This document shows, in pieces, positions 53,374 to 61,639 of a stretch of DNA of 64,000 nt. Numbering within the stretch: position 1 is the stretch's first letter; every line of letters begins with the position of its first letter. The notes below the pieces were generated by a model. That model was not told the origin of the DNA. It searched no databases and worked only from the letters and a program-made list of their open reading frames with translations. Both the position numbers and the translations under genes were made by a program. Source of the stretch: Cognataquiflexum gelatinilyticum (GTDB lineage Bacteria; Bacteroidota; Bacteroidia; Cytophagales; Cyclobacteriaceae); assembly GCF_024813435.1 (NCBI RefSeq), contig NZ_JANAEZ010000005.1, positions 1 through 64,000 of the forward strand. The letters run 5' to 3'.

Positions 53374-53533
53374 CCATTTCGGTTTTAAGAATTCTCCTTT
53401 TTAGAAAACTCGTGACCGAAATTCCTTAATCGTTCCCATTCTTACCCATGGGCTATGGTTCATGAAAATTTGAGTAAAGTTTGAAGTTCAGAGAAGCGCC
53501 TTGCCCATAACTACTGTTACTTCGCCCGCTTCG
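53374..53533 (+). repeat. Intergenic repeat R1, copy 1 (cut by the gap)
   Basis: Its last 97 bp (53437-53533, from CATTCTTACCCATGGGCTAT to TTCGCCCGCTTCG) are identical to 53714-53810. It is broken exactly at the N run. Confidence 0.85.
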
Positions 53534-53631
53534 NNNNNNNNNNNNNNNNNNNNNNNNNNNNNNNNNNNNNNNNNNNNNNNNNNNNNNNNNNNNNNNNNNN
53601 NNNNNNNNNNNNNNNNNNNNNNNNNNNNNNN
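53534..53631. other. Assembly gap (98 N)
   Basis: Undetermined bases. The gap sits inside near-identical repeat copies, which explains why assembly failed here. The true length may differ from 98. Confidence 0.95.
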
Positions 53632-53817
53632 AAAAAGATAAAATTTCCCAACCATTTCGGTATTGTAAATTATACTACTTAAAAGATCCATGACCGAAAT
53701 TCCAAAATCACCGCATTCTTACCCATGGGCTATGGTTCATGAAAATTTGAGTAAAGTTTGAAGTTCAGAGAAGCGCCTTGCCCATAACTACTGTTACTTC
53801 GCCCGCTTCGGGGCTAT
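53632..53817 (+). repeat. Intergenic repeat R1, copy 2
   Basis: Its first 99 bp (53632-53730) are identical to 54014-54112, and its 53714-53810 part is identical to copy 1. So it is a mosaic of the other two copies. It ends GCCCGCTTCGGGGCTAT. Confidence 0.85.
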
Positions 53818-53855
53818 TTCCGGTTTTAGAATCCAATACTTAAAAATAATCCTCC

Positions 53856-53975
53856 TATGAAACAACCGTGGGTAGGAAGCGCAATTCCGGGCCGGCGGGG
53901 GTATGTGTGGGGGAGGATTATTGCGCTAGATTTTTTTGGTTACTTTTTGTATCATGACAAAAAGTGACACAAGAA
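53856..53975 (+). repeat. Intergenic repeat R2, copy 2
   Basis: Shares the start (AACAACCGTGGGTAGGAAGC), the CCGGGCCGGCGGGGGTATGT block and the hairpin GTTACTTTTTGT (53939-53950) / ACAAAAAGTGAC (53957-53968) with copy 1. Confidence 0.85.
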
Positions 53976-54013
53976 ATAAACGCAAATCATTTAAAAATCT
54001 GGATTGAATAAAT

Positions 54014-54199
54014 AAAAAGATAAAATTTCCCAACCATTTCGGTATTGTAAATTATACTACTTAAAAGATCCATGACCGAAATTCCAAAATCACCGCATTC
54101 TTACCCATGGGCAGCGGTGCATGAGAATTTGAGAAAAAATAAAGATTCCGAAAGCACCTTGCCCATGTCTATTGTTATTGCGCCCGCTTCGGGGCTATT
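54014..54199 (+). repeat. Intergenic repeat R1, copy 3
   Basis: Identical to copy 2 for its first 99 bp and diverged after ACCCATGGGC. The GCCCGCTTCGGGGCTATT end is retained. The stretch 53141-54300 as a whole carries no gene. Confidence 0.8.
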
Positions 54200-54300
54200 C
54201 CTGTTCTATTTTCCAAGCCAATGCCAATTAGATTGCTTATAAAAATCTGAAACGAGTTAGTGGAACTGACAGTCTAGCAGTTAGAGATTTTCACTTGTTC

Positions 54301-54714
54301 TTATTTTTTAATTGCCTTGGCAACTTCGAGCTCGATAAACACAAGAATACCCACTATCATTATTTCCCCCAAAAAGTAAGCTACTCCTAATGCCGTAAGT
54401 TGCGGATAATAGACCAGAACAAGGGTAATTGTCAAGACACAATAGAGCAAATTGGCAATCCCAATTATCCAAATAAACGGAACCCTATGCCGCTTTAAGA
54501 AGAGAAAGCAAGCTACAGAATAGAGACAAAAAAAGACAGATAAGATCGAAAGGTAAGTCAAAACCGAAACCGGCATTCCAATTGATTCATGGAAAGTTCT
54601 TAAGACCACAAACAAGGATAGCGTGGTGAGCAATGCCCCTACGCTATCCACCAAAAACAAAATCCTTGGCTTGCCTGTCAGTTGAATGATGATATTCTTA
54701 ATGATTCTTTTCAT
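54301..54714 (-). CDS. Small four-helix membrane protein of unknown function
   Basis: A 137-residue protein with about four hydrophobic helices (VGALLTTLSLFVVL, YLSILSVFFCLYSVACFLF, IWIIGIANLLYCVLTITLVL, YFLGEIMIVGILVFIEL) and a basic N-terminus. No family motif is recognised. It is the last gene of a minus-strand group with the HTH and DUF2975 genes. The 60-bp spacing to the HTH gene makes cotranscription possible. Confidence 0.7.
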   Translation of the reverse strand: MKRIIKNIIIQLTGKPRILFLVDSVGALLTTLSLFVVLRTFHESIGMPVSVLTYLSILSVFFCLYSVACFLFLKRHRVPFIWIIGIANLLYCVLTITLVLVYYPQLTALGVAYFLGEIMIVGILVFIELEVAKAIKK

Positions 54715-54774
54715 CTCAATTTAGTATTCATCGACACGATGACAAATTTTCTTTTGATTTGCTGTCGTCACAAT

Positions 54775-54984
54775 TTATTTGTCTTCGACAAATTCCAGGA
54801 TATCTCCCGGTTGGCAGTCCAAAGCCTGGCAGATTGCTTCCAAAGTACTAAAACGTATGGCTTTCGCTTTCCCGGTTTTTAAGATCGAGAGATTGGAAAG
54901 GGTCAATTCCACTTTTTCTGACAGTTCATTGAGCGACATTTTCCGCTTTGCCATCATGACATCCAAATTCACTATGATCGGCAT
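54775..54984 (-). CDS. Small XRE/Cro-C1 family HTH regulator
   Basis: A 69-residue DNA-binding protein that is essentially one Cro/C1-type helix-turn-helix: MMAKRKMSLNELSEKVELTLSNLSILKTGK followed by RFSTLEAICQALDCQPGDIL. This short type (YozG-like) is nearly always found next to a DUF2975 membrane protein, as it is here, with 3 nt between the genes. The pair probably works as a small membrane-linked regulatory unit. The mechanism is unknown. Confidence 0.93.
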   Translation of the reverse strand: MPIIVNLDVMMAKRKMSLNELSEKVELTLSNLSILKTGKAKAIRFSTLEAICQALDCQPGDILEFVEDK

Positions 54985-54987
54985 GGT

Positions 54988-55524
54988 TTATACGGTTAAG
55001 TCCTGTTCGTTTTGTAATTCTATTCCCTTTTTGAAGATCGTCGCAATGACGTAGATGACCGCTGCCATCAATATAAAAGCCTGACTGTCTACCCAAAACT
55101 TATCGAGTTGGTCGATTTCATAACCCCGATGCAGGAGGTTTTTGGCAGTTTGCCGTGCTATAAAACTCAGTATTCCTATAGAAAAAGTAAAATAGCTGAT
55201 CAGTGAAATCTGTTCGGAAACAAAACTGCTGAATGGCTTTGAGAGATCAAGCTTGATAAGCAATCTGATCACGATATAGAACATGACAGCCTTCATAACC
55301 GAAATGACCAAGATGAAACTGTACATGCCAAAATAGGCCCATTTGCTGCGGGCATACATGTCACTTAAGTCCAGTTTCTCATACAGGTAGGCGACAATTT
55401 CAGGTTTGAAGAGACTGTAAACAAAATTGACAATCAATGCGCCGGCTTCTATACAAAGGCCTACGAAAATCAGCCAAGCCACAATATGGAGGACTACGAA
55501 TATGAAGTTGTTTGTTTTTGACAT
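54988..55524 (-). CDS. DUF2975 family membrane protein
   Basis: A 178-residue protein with four membrane helices. The middle region (IRLLIKLDLSKPFSSFVSEQISLISYFTFSIG) is the DUF2975 signature, with a short conserved loop between helices two and three. The following HTH gene starts 3 nt after its stop. The pair is common in Firmicutes and Bacteroidota. The membrane protein is thought to modulate the small HTH protein, but direct evidence is lacking. The upstream gap is AT-rich. Confidence 0.88.
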   Translation of the reverse strand: MSKTNNFIFVVLHIVAWLIFVGLCIEAGALIVNFVYSLFKPEIVAYLYEKLDLSDMYARSKWAYFGMYSFILVISVMKAVMFYIVIRLLIKLDLSKPFSSFVSEQISLISYFTFSIGILSFIARQTAKNLLHRGYEIDQLDKFWVDSQAFILMAAVIYVIATIFKKGIELQNEQDLTV

Positions 55525-55739
55525 TTTGTTAAATGTTTAAATTGATGTCACAAACATAATAATTATTTATTGATAAACAATAAATATATATTTTTAAACA
55601 AAATATTTTTATTGAACATGAATGCATTAAACCTGACGGTTTGATTTTTTATTATCAGGCTGTTTTCACAATCAAAAAAATCGGGCATCAAAAAAGAATT
55701 ACCAATTAAAAAGGGTAAATGACCGTTTTTAGCCTCAGT

Positions 55740-55779
55740 CCCATAAAAGCAAAACGGCTGACCTATAGTCGGTCAGCCG
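55740..55779 (-). terminator. Rho-independent terminator of the gene at 55796-56275
   Basis: CGGCTGACC (55755-55763) and GGTCAGCCG (55771-55779) form a perfect 9-bp stem with a 7-nt loop. On the minus strand the stem is followed by TTTTGCTTTTA, so it ends the minus-strand transcript. Confidence 0.8.
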
Positions 55780-55795
55780 GATTGATTTTTGAGAA

Positions 55796-56275
55796 TTACT
55801 GCAAAGTTGTCCTTTTAAAAAACATCCTTGTTATAAATAGCCCCGTACCATCCTCTGTTCCGGCATGGCTTTCCACGCCACTAGTTACGTAGGCCAAGGA
55901 ATAGCCCTCTGATTCCAATTCCATGATTCTTGCCCCAATCATGGCATCATTGGAGGCAATGTTCTGGAAATTGATCCCAACCCCGCTGAAAAAGTTGAGC
56001 AGCTTGGCTTCGTCAAAATTGCTCACTTTGAGTTCGCTGCGGCTTACTTCTCTTTGGGAGGAAGTTTTTCCGTCAGTTCTGGTCGTTCTAAACTGATCGG
56101 TATTTACTTCAGTCATGTTTTCCACCATCCTTGATCTACCGATTCCCATGGGGACGATGGATTCCACTACGGTGACGATTCTCCATTCATTAAAGGGTCT
56201 TGGTGCATTGTCCTGGGCTTGGGCACCAAACAAAAGGGCAGTAAACAGTAGAGAAAACAAAATGGATTTTTTCAT
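55796..56275 (-). CDS. Small exported protein of unknown function
   Basis: A 159-residue protein with a signal peptide (LLFTALLFGAQAQ). The mature part (EWRIVTVVESIVPMGIGRSRMVENMTEVN ... LLNFFSGVGINFQNI) has no motif I recognise. GIGRSRM and the alternating pattern suggest a compact alpha/beta domain. A clean terminator follows it. It stands alone, without an operon partner. Confidence 0.75.
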   Translation of the reverse strand: MKKSILFSLLFTALLFGAQAQDNAPRPFNEWRIVTVVESIVPMGIGRSRMVENMTEVNTDQFRTTRTDGKTSSQREVSRSELKVSNFDEAKLLNFFSGVGINFQNIASNDAMIGARIMELESEGYSLAYVTSGVESHAGTEDGTGLFITRMFFKRTTLQ

Positions 56276-56669
56276 AAAGAATAAATTTTTAAAAGGTTTT
56301 AAGTTTAATTAAAGAAATCACAAATGAGAAATACGCAGTTTGGATGAAAAGGATAGGGGCTACATGAAAATTTTCAATTCAATTTTTAATTTTCAGGGAA
56401 AAAAAGAAGTAGGTGAATCCGTCTTATGACACTTGCCAAACTAATTCCGAATTTTCGGACTAAAACTGAACCACATTTGTTAATGGTGGGGAGGAATGAT
56501 CCCGAAGCTTCGGGAGGCCGGCACATGCCTAGGGCGTGTTCATGTTTACGCCGTCTTGTCCTGTTAACTCGGTCACCAACCATTTCAGACCAAAAGTTAT
56601 GCGCCACTTTTTCGGTAAAGCAATCAGTAGAACCCAATTAGATCCGTAACATGATCGCTCACCGACCAA
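56276..56669. other. Intergenic region, no gene recognised
   Basis: A 394-bp gap. It contains a perfect 14-bp palindrome CCCGAAGCTTCGGG (56501-56514) in a GGAATGATC context that resembles the repeat family seen at 59.2 and 63.0 kb. Nothing else is recognisable, and no frame looks coding. Confidence 0.4.
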
Positions 56670-57794
56670 TTACCTGTCTACATTTGAATTTTCCCACCAA
56701 CGATTGGTTGGGCTAAGGCCGGGTATGACTTTTTCTCCCATAAGGGGTGTCACCAGTTCGAGGTTTTTAGCTGCCGCCATTTCAGCTACCATTTTGATGG
56801 ATTCATCCCAAGGGTGCATGGCCAGATCAAAGACGCCCCAATGTATGGGAAACATGACTTGGGTGTTGATATCCTGACATAACTGAACGGCCTGATCCGG
56901 GAAAAGGTGGGTCAAAGGCCATCCTTTGTTCCAGCCATCTATTTCCACAAAGGCCATGTCGAAAGGACCGTATTTTGCTCCTATGTCTTTCAGATGCGTG
57001 CCGTAGCCGGTATCGCCACTGACAAACAGGTTTTTCTCCGTACCCTTAATGGCAAAAGAAGCCCAAAGGGTTTTGTTCCTATCATTAAAGCTCCTGCTCG
57101 TGTAGTGGATTCCCGGAAGTGCAGTGATTTGCAGGGAACCAACAGTCTTGGCCTCATGCCAACCCAATTCGCTGATGTTGTTTTTCTGAATTCCCCAGCT
57201 TTCCAATCTGCTGCCTACACCCAGCGGAACAATAAATTCAGTGTTTATAGATGCTAGGTATCTGATCGTTGCCGCCTCCAAATGATCGTAATGATCATGG
57301 GTAAGGACCACGATATCAAGCTCAGGCAGTTCCTCCCTTTTGATGGGAGAGTCATCAAACCTTCTCAAAATAAAGGGTAGGGGACCGCCATTTTCAAAAA
57401 CCGGATCGAACAAGATCCGCTTCCCGTCAAGCTCAAGGATAAAGGTGGAGTGCCCCAACCAATAGGCAGCAAAATCCGAAGGGGTTTCTGAAAAATCAGA
57501 TTTGGTAACCGTCTTTTTAGGAAGCGTAAACTCAGGCGCATTTGGGGATCTTTTAAAAAACCGTGCAGGACCTGAATCGCCTCCGGTGGTCTGTTCCGGA
57601 TAATAGGGCAATGTCTCCGGACTGATAAACGCATCGGCATCTGCATCATAATAAGGCAACCCGGAGAACCTTGCCTTGCGGTCTTCCAAGGAATCCAAAC
57701 TGCCCATCTGTCTGCTTACATAATATGCCAAGCTCCCCGTTACCACCAAAAGTATAACCAAGGTCCAAAGCACTATTTTCAATATTTTCTTCAT
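56670..57794 (-). CDS. MBL-fold metallo-hydrolase, membrane-anchored (RomA/NAPE-PLD-like)
   Basis: A 374-residue protein with an N-terminal membrane helix (about 5-25) that should place the enzyme in the periplasm. The metallo-beta-lactamase-fold motifs are present: GHSTFILELDGKRILFDPVF, the zinc site LTHDHYDHLE (HxHxDH, about 160), VSGDTGYG, and the late His in PIHWGVFD. The extra N-terminal segment with LPYYPEQTTGGDSGPARFF is typical of the RomA/NAPE-phospholipase-D-like branch. It is probably a hydrolase of a lipid or phosphodiester, but the substrate is unknown. Confidence 0.9.
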   Translation of the reverse strand: MKKILKIVLWTLVILLVVTGSLAYYVSRQMGSLDSLEDRKARFSGLPYYDADADAFISPETLPYYPEQTTGGDSGPARFFKRSPNAPEFTLPKKTVTKSDFSETPSDFAAYWLGHSTFILELDGKRILFDPVFENGGPLPFILRRFDDSPIKREELPELDIVVLTHDHYDHLEAATIRYLASINTEFIVPLGVGSRLESWGIQKNNISELGWHEAKTVGSLQITALPGIHYTSRSFNDRNKTLWASFAIKGTEKNLFVSGDTGYGTHLKDIGAKYGPFDMAFVEIDGWNKGWPLTHLFPDQAVQLCQDINTQVMFPIHWGVFDLAMHPWDESIKMVAEMAAAKNLELVTPLMGEKVIPGLSPTNRWWENSNVDR

Positions 57795-57932
57795 TCGTAT
57801 AAAGGGTTATTGGATTATTGGTGATTGAGTGTGATGATGTTGTATTAAAAGCCGAGATTGAAGTTATTTCAATCCTTTGCAAATTGTAAAATTAATAAGT
57901 GTTTTTTGATCATTAATTTATATTAAAAAAAA

Positions 57933-58340
57933 TCATTTGTTAGTTTGAATCAGCTTTAAAAATACAACCAAGAAAAAGAAGAAAAATACCCAGTCGTTGA
58001 TCCCATAAATCGAATAAAATATTCCTGCCATTTTATCTTTCTCAAAAACTTCTGAGACCTTGTTGTTGATCATCCAGTTTGTCCAATGTGAAGCATAAAC
58101 CAATTTTTCAATGACAAAAACACCTATTAACCAAGGCACTTTATCAAAATTTTTGGATACTGATATAAAAGCAAATCCCCACACCACAATCATCAACAGT
58201 CCAAAATTTGACATGGCTTGTGAATCATAATCTGGAATAACCGAATTGGTAAAAAACCTTGAAAATATTAAAACTCCAAAAATATTCATCAATCCAGACA
58301 GTATAAATCCTTTTGTTGTGAATTGGTTTCTTACAGTCAT
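57933..58340 (-). CDS. Four-helix membrane protein of unknown function
   Basis: A 135-residue protein with about four membrane helices (FILSGLMNIFGVLIFSRFF, FGLLMIVVWGFAFISV, VPWLIGVFVIEKLVYA, DWVFFFFFLVVFLKLI). It lacks a signal peptide or known motif. It lies between the MBL enzyme and the AhpD-like gene, all on the minus strand, with enough spacing for separate promoters. Confidence 0.65.
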   Translation of the reverse strand: MTVRNQFTTKGFILSGLMNIFGVLIFSRFFTNSVIPDYDSQAMSNFGLLMIVVWGFAFISVSKNFDKVPWLIGVFVIEKLVYASHWTNWMINNKVSEVFEKDKMAGIFYSIYGINDWVFFFFFLVVFLKLIQTNK

Positions 58341-58430
58341 TTTTTTGCTAGTTTTAAGATTTATGGTGATATAAGGTAGAGGGAATTAAATTGAACCTCA
58401 AACATTACGTGCAACATTGCGGATACTTTT

Positions 58431-59030
58431 TCAATATTGATGCTTCCCTACAGTCCAGCCATCCTGCTTCAAATGCTTATCACCCGATTCAATAGCTTCC
58501 TTTTCAAGTTCGGTACCCATAGAATCATTCCATCGGTTTAAATACCCAAAGAGCGCTATCACGCCGAGAATTTCCACAATTTCTCCTTCGTCCCAGTACA
58601 ACCTGAGTTTTTCGGCAACAGCATCATCCACAGCATTTGGTATCACAGAACTGGCAAATGCAAATTCCAATGCCGCCCGTTCTGCTTCCGAAAACGCAGG
58701 ATATGTCCTGAACTCCCAGATGTTTGCCAGTTTTTCTTCATCGGCACCATACCGCTCCGCAGCCCTGATGGTATGGGCCTGACAATACCTGCATCCTGCC
58801 ACATTGCTGCTGATGTATCCGATCAGTCTTTTCAGTGAACTTGTCACCCTGCCTTTATTTTCCATTACTGCCTTGTTGAGTGCAATGAAAGCGTAAGCAA
58901 TGGAAGGCCGATGATACATCGTTTTCACACTGTTGGGGCAAAAACCCAATGTTTCATTAAAAAACCGGATCAATTCCTGGAAATCCTTGTCTTCTTTTTC
59001 TGTGGAGGGGAGTACTAATGGTCTTTTCAT
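58431..59030 (-). CDS. Carboxymuconolactone decarboxylase / AhpD-like protein
   Basis: A 199-residue cytoplasmic protein of the AhpD-like fold. The redox/catalytic motif CRYCQAHTIRAAERYG (CxxC with the following His) is at about 98-113, preceded by LKRLIGYISSNVAG. Such proteins act as alkylhydroperoxidases or as decarboxylases. The CxxCxxxH form fits peroxidase activity. I chose the ATG at 59028-59030 (MKRPLVLPSTEKEDKD), which is also the start kept in the duplicated fragment at 59925-60026. An upstream extension to 59069 is not supported by that comparison. Confidence 0.9.
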   Translation of the reverse strand: MKRPLVLPSTEKEDKDFQELIRFFNETLGFCPNSVKTMYHRPSIAYAFIALNKAVMENKGRVTSSLKRLIGYISSNVAGCRYCQAHTIRAAERYGADEEKLANIWEFRTYPAFSEAERAALEFAFASSVIPNAVDDAVAEKLRLYWDEGEIVEILGVIALFGYLNRWNDSMGTELEKEAIESGDKHLKQDGWTVGKHQY

Positions 59031-59179
59031 AATTTGAATTTCGATTGGTAAAAAAGAAACTGAGGTCATTGTATCTAAAAACCTCCGGTTAAATATAAAC
59101 CCATTTCCTTGGATTTGGGAGGGGGTAAATTTCCTTTTTAGAGCATTTGGATGAATAATCGAATTTCATCCCATTGCAA

Positions 59180-59415
59180 TTGTGAATGGAAGGATAAAGG
59201 GGTAGGGCAAGGCGTTTGGAAATGATCCTTATGGTTCCGATAGCTCGGAATTAGCCTTGGGCCAGGTGTAGGATAGGCAAATCCCACCCAGTCGCAGCAT
59301 CAGATGCTTTGCTAAACCTAGGAAGGGATAGCGAGAGTGGTGGAATTACTTCCGAAGCTTTACGGAATCCACCCAGGCCAAAATCAATCGCTAAACTACA
59401 CCAAGCGGGGTTTAC
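59180..59415. repeat. Dispersed repeat family RF2, copy 1
   Basis: Carries GGTAGGGCAAGGCGTTTGGA, TTAGCCTTGGGCCAGGTGTA, CCCACCCAGTCGCAGCATCA and a second CGCTAAACTACACCAAG. The same blocks recur at 61545-61620, 62990-63135 and 63136-63320. Confidence 0.8.
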
Positions 59416-59439
59416 ATCATCTTTCATCTTTGCTTTGAC

Positions 59440-59706
59440 TCAATTATTCAATTTATTCCGATTTTGCAATATTTTAGCAATACTACTGTATTGGATAGAG
59501 GTAGTCGAAATCACAACTACCATCATACCCAACATCACAGTCCCAAGGCTGTTATTGGCCTCCCAAGTTCCTGTGGCGAGTTTATAAATGAAATAAACCA
59601 AATACAAAACCACCAAACTGCACATAATTATTAGTACAGCTTTCAGCTTATTTATCTTTGATTTTAGTTCCTCAGTTGTAAAATCTGCAAGTTCTTTCTT
59701 TTTCAT
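59440..59706 (-). CDS. Small two-helix membrane protein
   Basis: An 88-residue protein: a charged, helical N-terminus (KKKELADFTTEELKSKINKL) followed by two hydrophobic helices (VLIIMCSLVVLYLVYFIY and SLGTVMLGMMVVVISTTS) and a basic tail. The pattern resembles a group of short Bacteroidota proteins sometimes labelled redox-active disulfide protein 2, but no cysteine pair is present here. Real coding is likely from the ATG, the composition and the helices, and the role is unknown. It borders on a repeat. Confidence 0.6.
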   Translation of the reverse strand: MKKKELADFTTEELKSKINKLKAVLIIMCSLVVLYLVYFIYKLATGTWEANNSLGTVMLGMMVVVISTTSIQYSSIAKILQNRNKLNN

Positions 59707-59924
59707 TTTGCCAAATTATGAAGTGAAAATATAAATGAATTCCATAGTAAGTGGGTTATTGGGAGGACAGAACCGGCATGTAAATGCCGGGAAGTGAAAG
59801 GAATCCCCATAACTTTTTTAAGATAGTTAAAAATCTCAAATAGACTGTAAATCAATTCATTAAAAAAAATATGGAACTGGAGTTCTTTGAGTCTTTTAAA
59901 TTTCTACTTCATTCCCATAAAGGG

Positions 59925-60026
59925 TTAATGGCTTTTTACCCCAAATGTTTCATTAAAACACCGGATCAAATCCTGGAAGTACTTGTCTTCTTTTTCTGCG
60001 GAGGGGAGTACTAATGGTCTTTTCAT
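59925..60026 (-). pseudogene. Truncated duplicate of the AhpD-like gene 5' end
   Basis: The frame MKRPLVLPSAEKEDKYFQDL through CFNETFG repeats the first residues of the gene at 58431-59030 with a few substitutions, then breaks off. DNA similarity also extends upstream of the ATG into the leader (to about 60095, compared with about 59095). So an ancestral copy of promoter plus 5' coding region was left behind or partly deleted. No full-length product is possible. Confidence 0.75.
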
Positions 60027-60136
60027 ATTTAGATTTGAATTGATAAAAAAGCAAAGAAGGTCTTTTGTCTCAAAAACCTCCTTTACCCGATATGGAAAAA
60101 GAGTAATTCCTTTGGTGTAGCTGTTCCGGTGAAAAC

Positions 60137-61339
60137 CTATTTCCTCCAAAGATTTGGCAGAAACCTCTCATGAAGTAAATGCCTCCAGGTAGACCAATCA
60201 TGGCCGCCATATCCACCGACATAGTATTCATATTTGATCTTATGGTTATCTAGCGCATCGGTCAACCCTTTTACCCTGGTTCCAAAAAATCCCTTCGCCT
60301 CTTCAGTACCCTGTCCAACAAACAAATAATCCACTTTGGCATTGGCATCAGGATCATTGAGGAAATCGCTTAGGGTTTTTTCCGCATCATTATCTCCGGC
60401 ACTCAGAATGCCGAAATTGGCAAACAGGTCCAATGAACCCAAACCAACAAACATGCTGTGCCGGCCTCCCATGGACAATCCTGATATCGCCCTGCCATGG
60501 GGAGTCCGGATCGTACTGTAACTTTTATCCACCAAAGGAATGACATGTGCCCTCATTTCCTTTTCGAAGATCTCAAAAGTCAACTCGGTATGATTGGGAT
60601 GATTCCGGTGAATAACCTGATTGTTTGGAATGGCAATGATCATGGGTTTGGCTTTTTCCTCGGCCAAAAGATTGTCCATAATAAAATTCACCCTGCCGTC
60701 ATAGATCCAGTTGGAAGGCAACTCACCACTGCCGCCCAAGAGATACAAAACCGGATATTTCTTGTTCGGATCATATCCCGGTGGTGTGTACACATAAATC
60801 TCACGCTCACCTTGGGTCACTGTCGAGTGATAGACATGTCGCGTGACATTGCCGTGGGGCACATCTTTGGCATCGTAGTAAGCAGGCCCATCTCCATGCA
60901 CGACCAACTGACTGTACGGAGGCATGGCTGTAAAGGCCGCATAGGTATTGTTTGGATCAGCCACCTGCACCCCGTCTATATTCAGGTGATAGGCATACAT
61001 ATTGGGTCTCAAGGGACCAACCGTCAAAGTCCAGATCCCGTCTTCTCCTTTGGTAAATGGAATCTGTTCATTCCCCTTTCCCAAACCGGTAAGCAACGCA
61101 ACGCCGGCTAACTTGACCTCCTGTGCTTTTGGGGCTTTCAACCTGAAAGTAACCGTCCTGTCCTCATGGACCTCCGGTGAGTTGAGCGGTGCACTGAAAG
61201 GAATCAGTCCCTCGGTGTCTTTCTGTGGATTGTAATCCAGGTTGACATTGGCCTGCTGCCCATAAGCCATATAGGAAAGTAAGAATAGGAACAGTATGGC
61301 AAGTTCAAAAGTCAGGATTTTCTTGTATTTCGGGTTCAT
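60137..61339 (-). CDS. Exported alpha/beta-hydrolase esterase (Esterase D/XynZ-like with N-terminal E-set domain)
   Basis: A 400-residue protein with a signal peptide (ILFLFLLSYMAYGQ). The N-terminal E-set/CBM48-like beta domain is at about 30-140 (VTFRLKAPKAQEVKLAG, GIWTLTVGPLRPNMYAYHL). The C-terminal alpha/beta-hydrolase has the nucleophile Ser in ISGLSMGGRHS (about 290) and the oxyanion region YLLGGSGE. This is the putative feruloyl/acetyl-xylan esterase arrangement. HDWSTWRHLLHERF near the end carries the catalytic His. I chose the ATG at 61337-61339 over the TTG just upstream. The natural ester is unknown. Confidence 0.92.
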   Translation of the reverse strand: MNPKYKKILTFELAILFLFLLSYMAYGQQANVNLDYNPQKDTEGLIPFSAPLNSPEVHEDRTVTFRLKAPKAQEVKLAGVALLTGLGKGNEQIPFTKGEDGIWTLTVGPLRPNMYAYHLNIDGVQVADPNNTYAAFTAMPPYSQLVVHGDGPAYYDAKDVPHGNVTRHVYHSTVTQGEREIYVYTPPGYDPNKKYPVLYLLGGSGELPSNWIYDGRVNFIMDNLLAEEKAKPMIIAIPNNQVIHRNHPNHTELTFEIFEKEMRAHVIPLVDKSYSTIRTPHGRAISGLSMGGRHSMFVGLGSLDLFANFGILSAGDNDAEKTLSDFLNDPDANAKVDYLFVGQGTEEAKGFFGTRVKGLTDALDNHKIKYEYYVGGYGGHDWSTWRHLLHERFLPNLWRK

Positions 61340-61639
61340 GGTCAATTGGGTTTGTTATTTAAAGAGGAGGAGGATATTGCTTACTTCGATTTCGCTCAGA
61401 ACATGTATTTGGTTATTGGGAGCGTGAGATTCCAATAGTTAAAAATACAGATTCTTTTGGGCTTCTGCAGATCAGGGCCTTGTCGAATTTGACGATTTGC
61501 AGTATTATGTTTGCCTAAAAAAGTCAGGGAGGTGTAGTAGGGGCCATCCAATTGCATTCCGATTGCTATCGTGGATGGAAGGATAAGAGGGTAGGACAAG
61601 GCGTTTGGAAATGATCCCCTATATAGGCATCTTTCAGAT
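61340..61639. other. Intergenic region with RF2 repeat copy
   Basis: A 300-bp gap between two minus-strand genes. About 61545-61620 holds a copy of the RF2 repeat (GGTAGGACAAGGCGTTTGGA). The rest shows no gene, terminator or RNA. Confidence 0.6.

Noticed and set aside
53488..53691. Open frame across the N run
   Set aside because: It exists only because unknown bases cannot show stops. Both sides are repeat DNA.
53194..54199. Possible CRISPR or rRNA spacer
   Set aside because: The repeats are over 100 bp, unevenly spaced and without spacers of equal length. No rRNA or tRNA sequence is recognisable.
59031..59069. Upstream start of the intact AhpD-like gene
   Set aside because: Thirteen extra residues would lie in leader DNA, and the duplicated copy does not support them as coding.
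60027..60149. Upstream extension of the AhpD-like fragment
   Set aside because: The residues before MKRPLVLPS have no counterpart in the intact gene's coding part. They correspond to its leader DNA.
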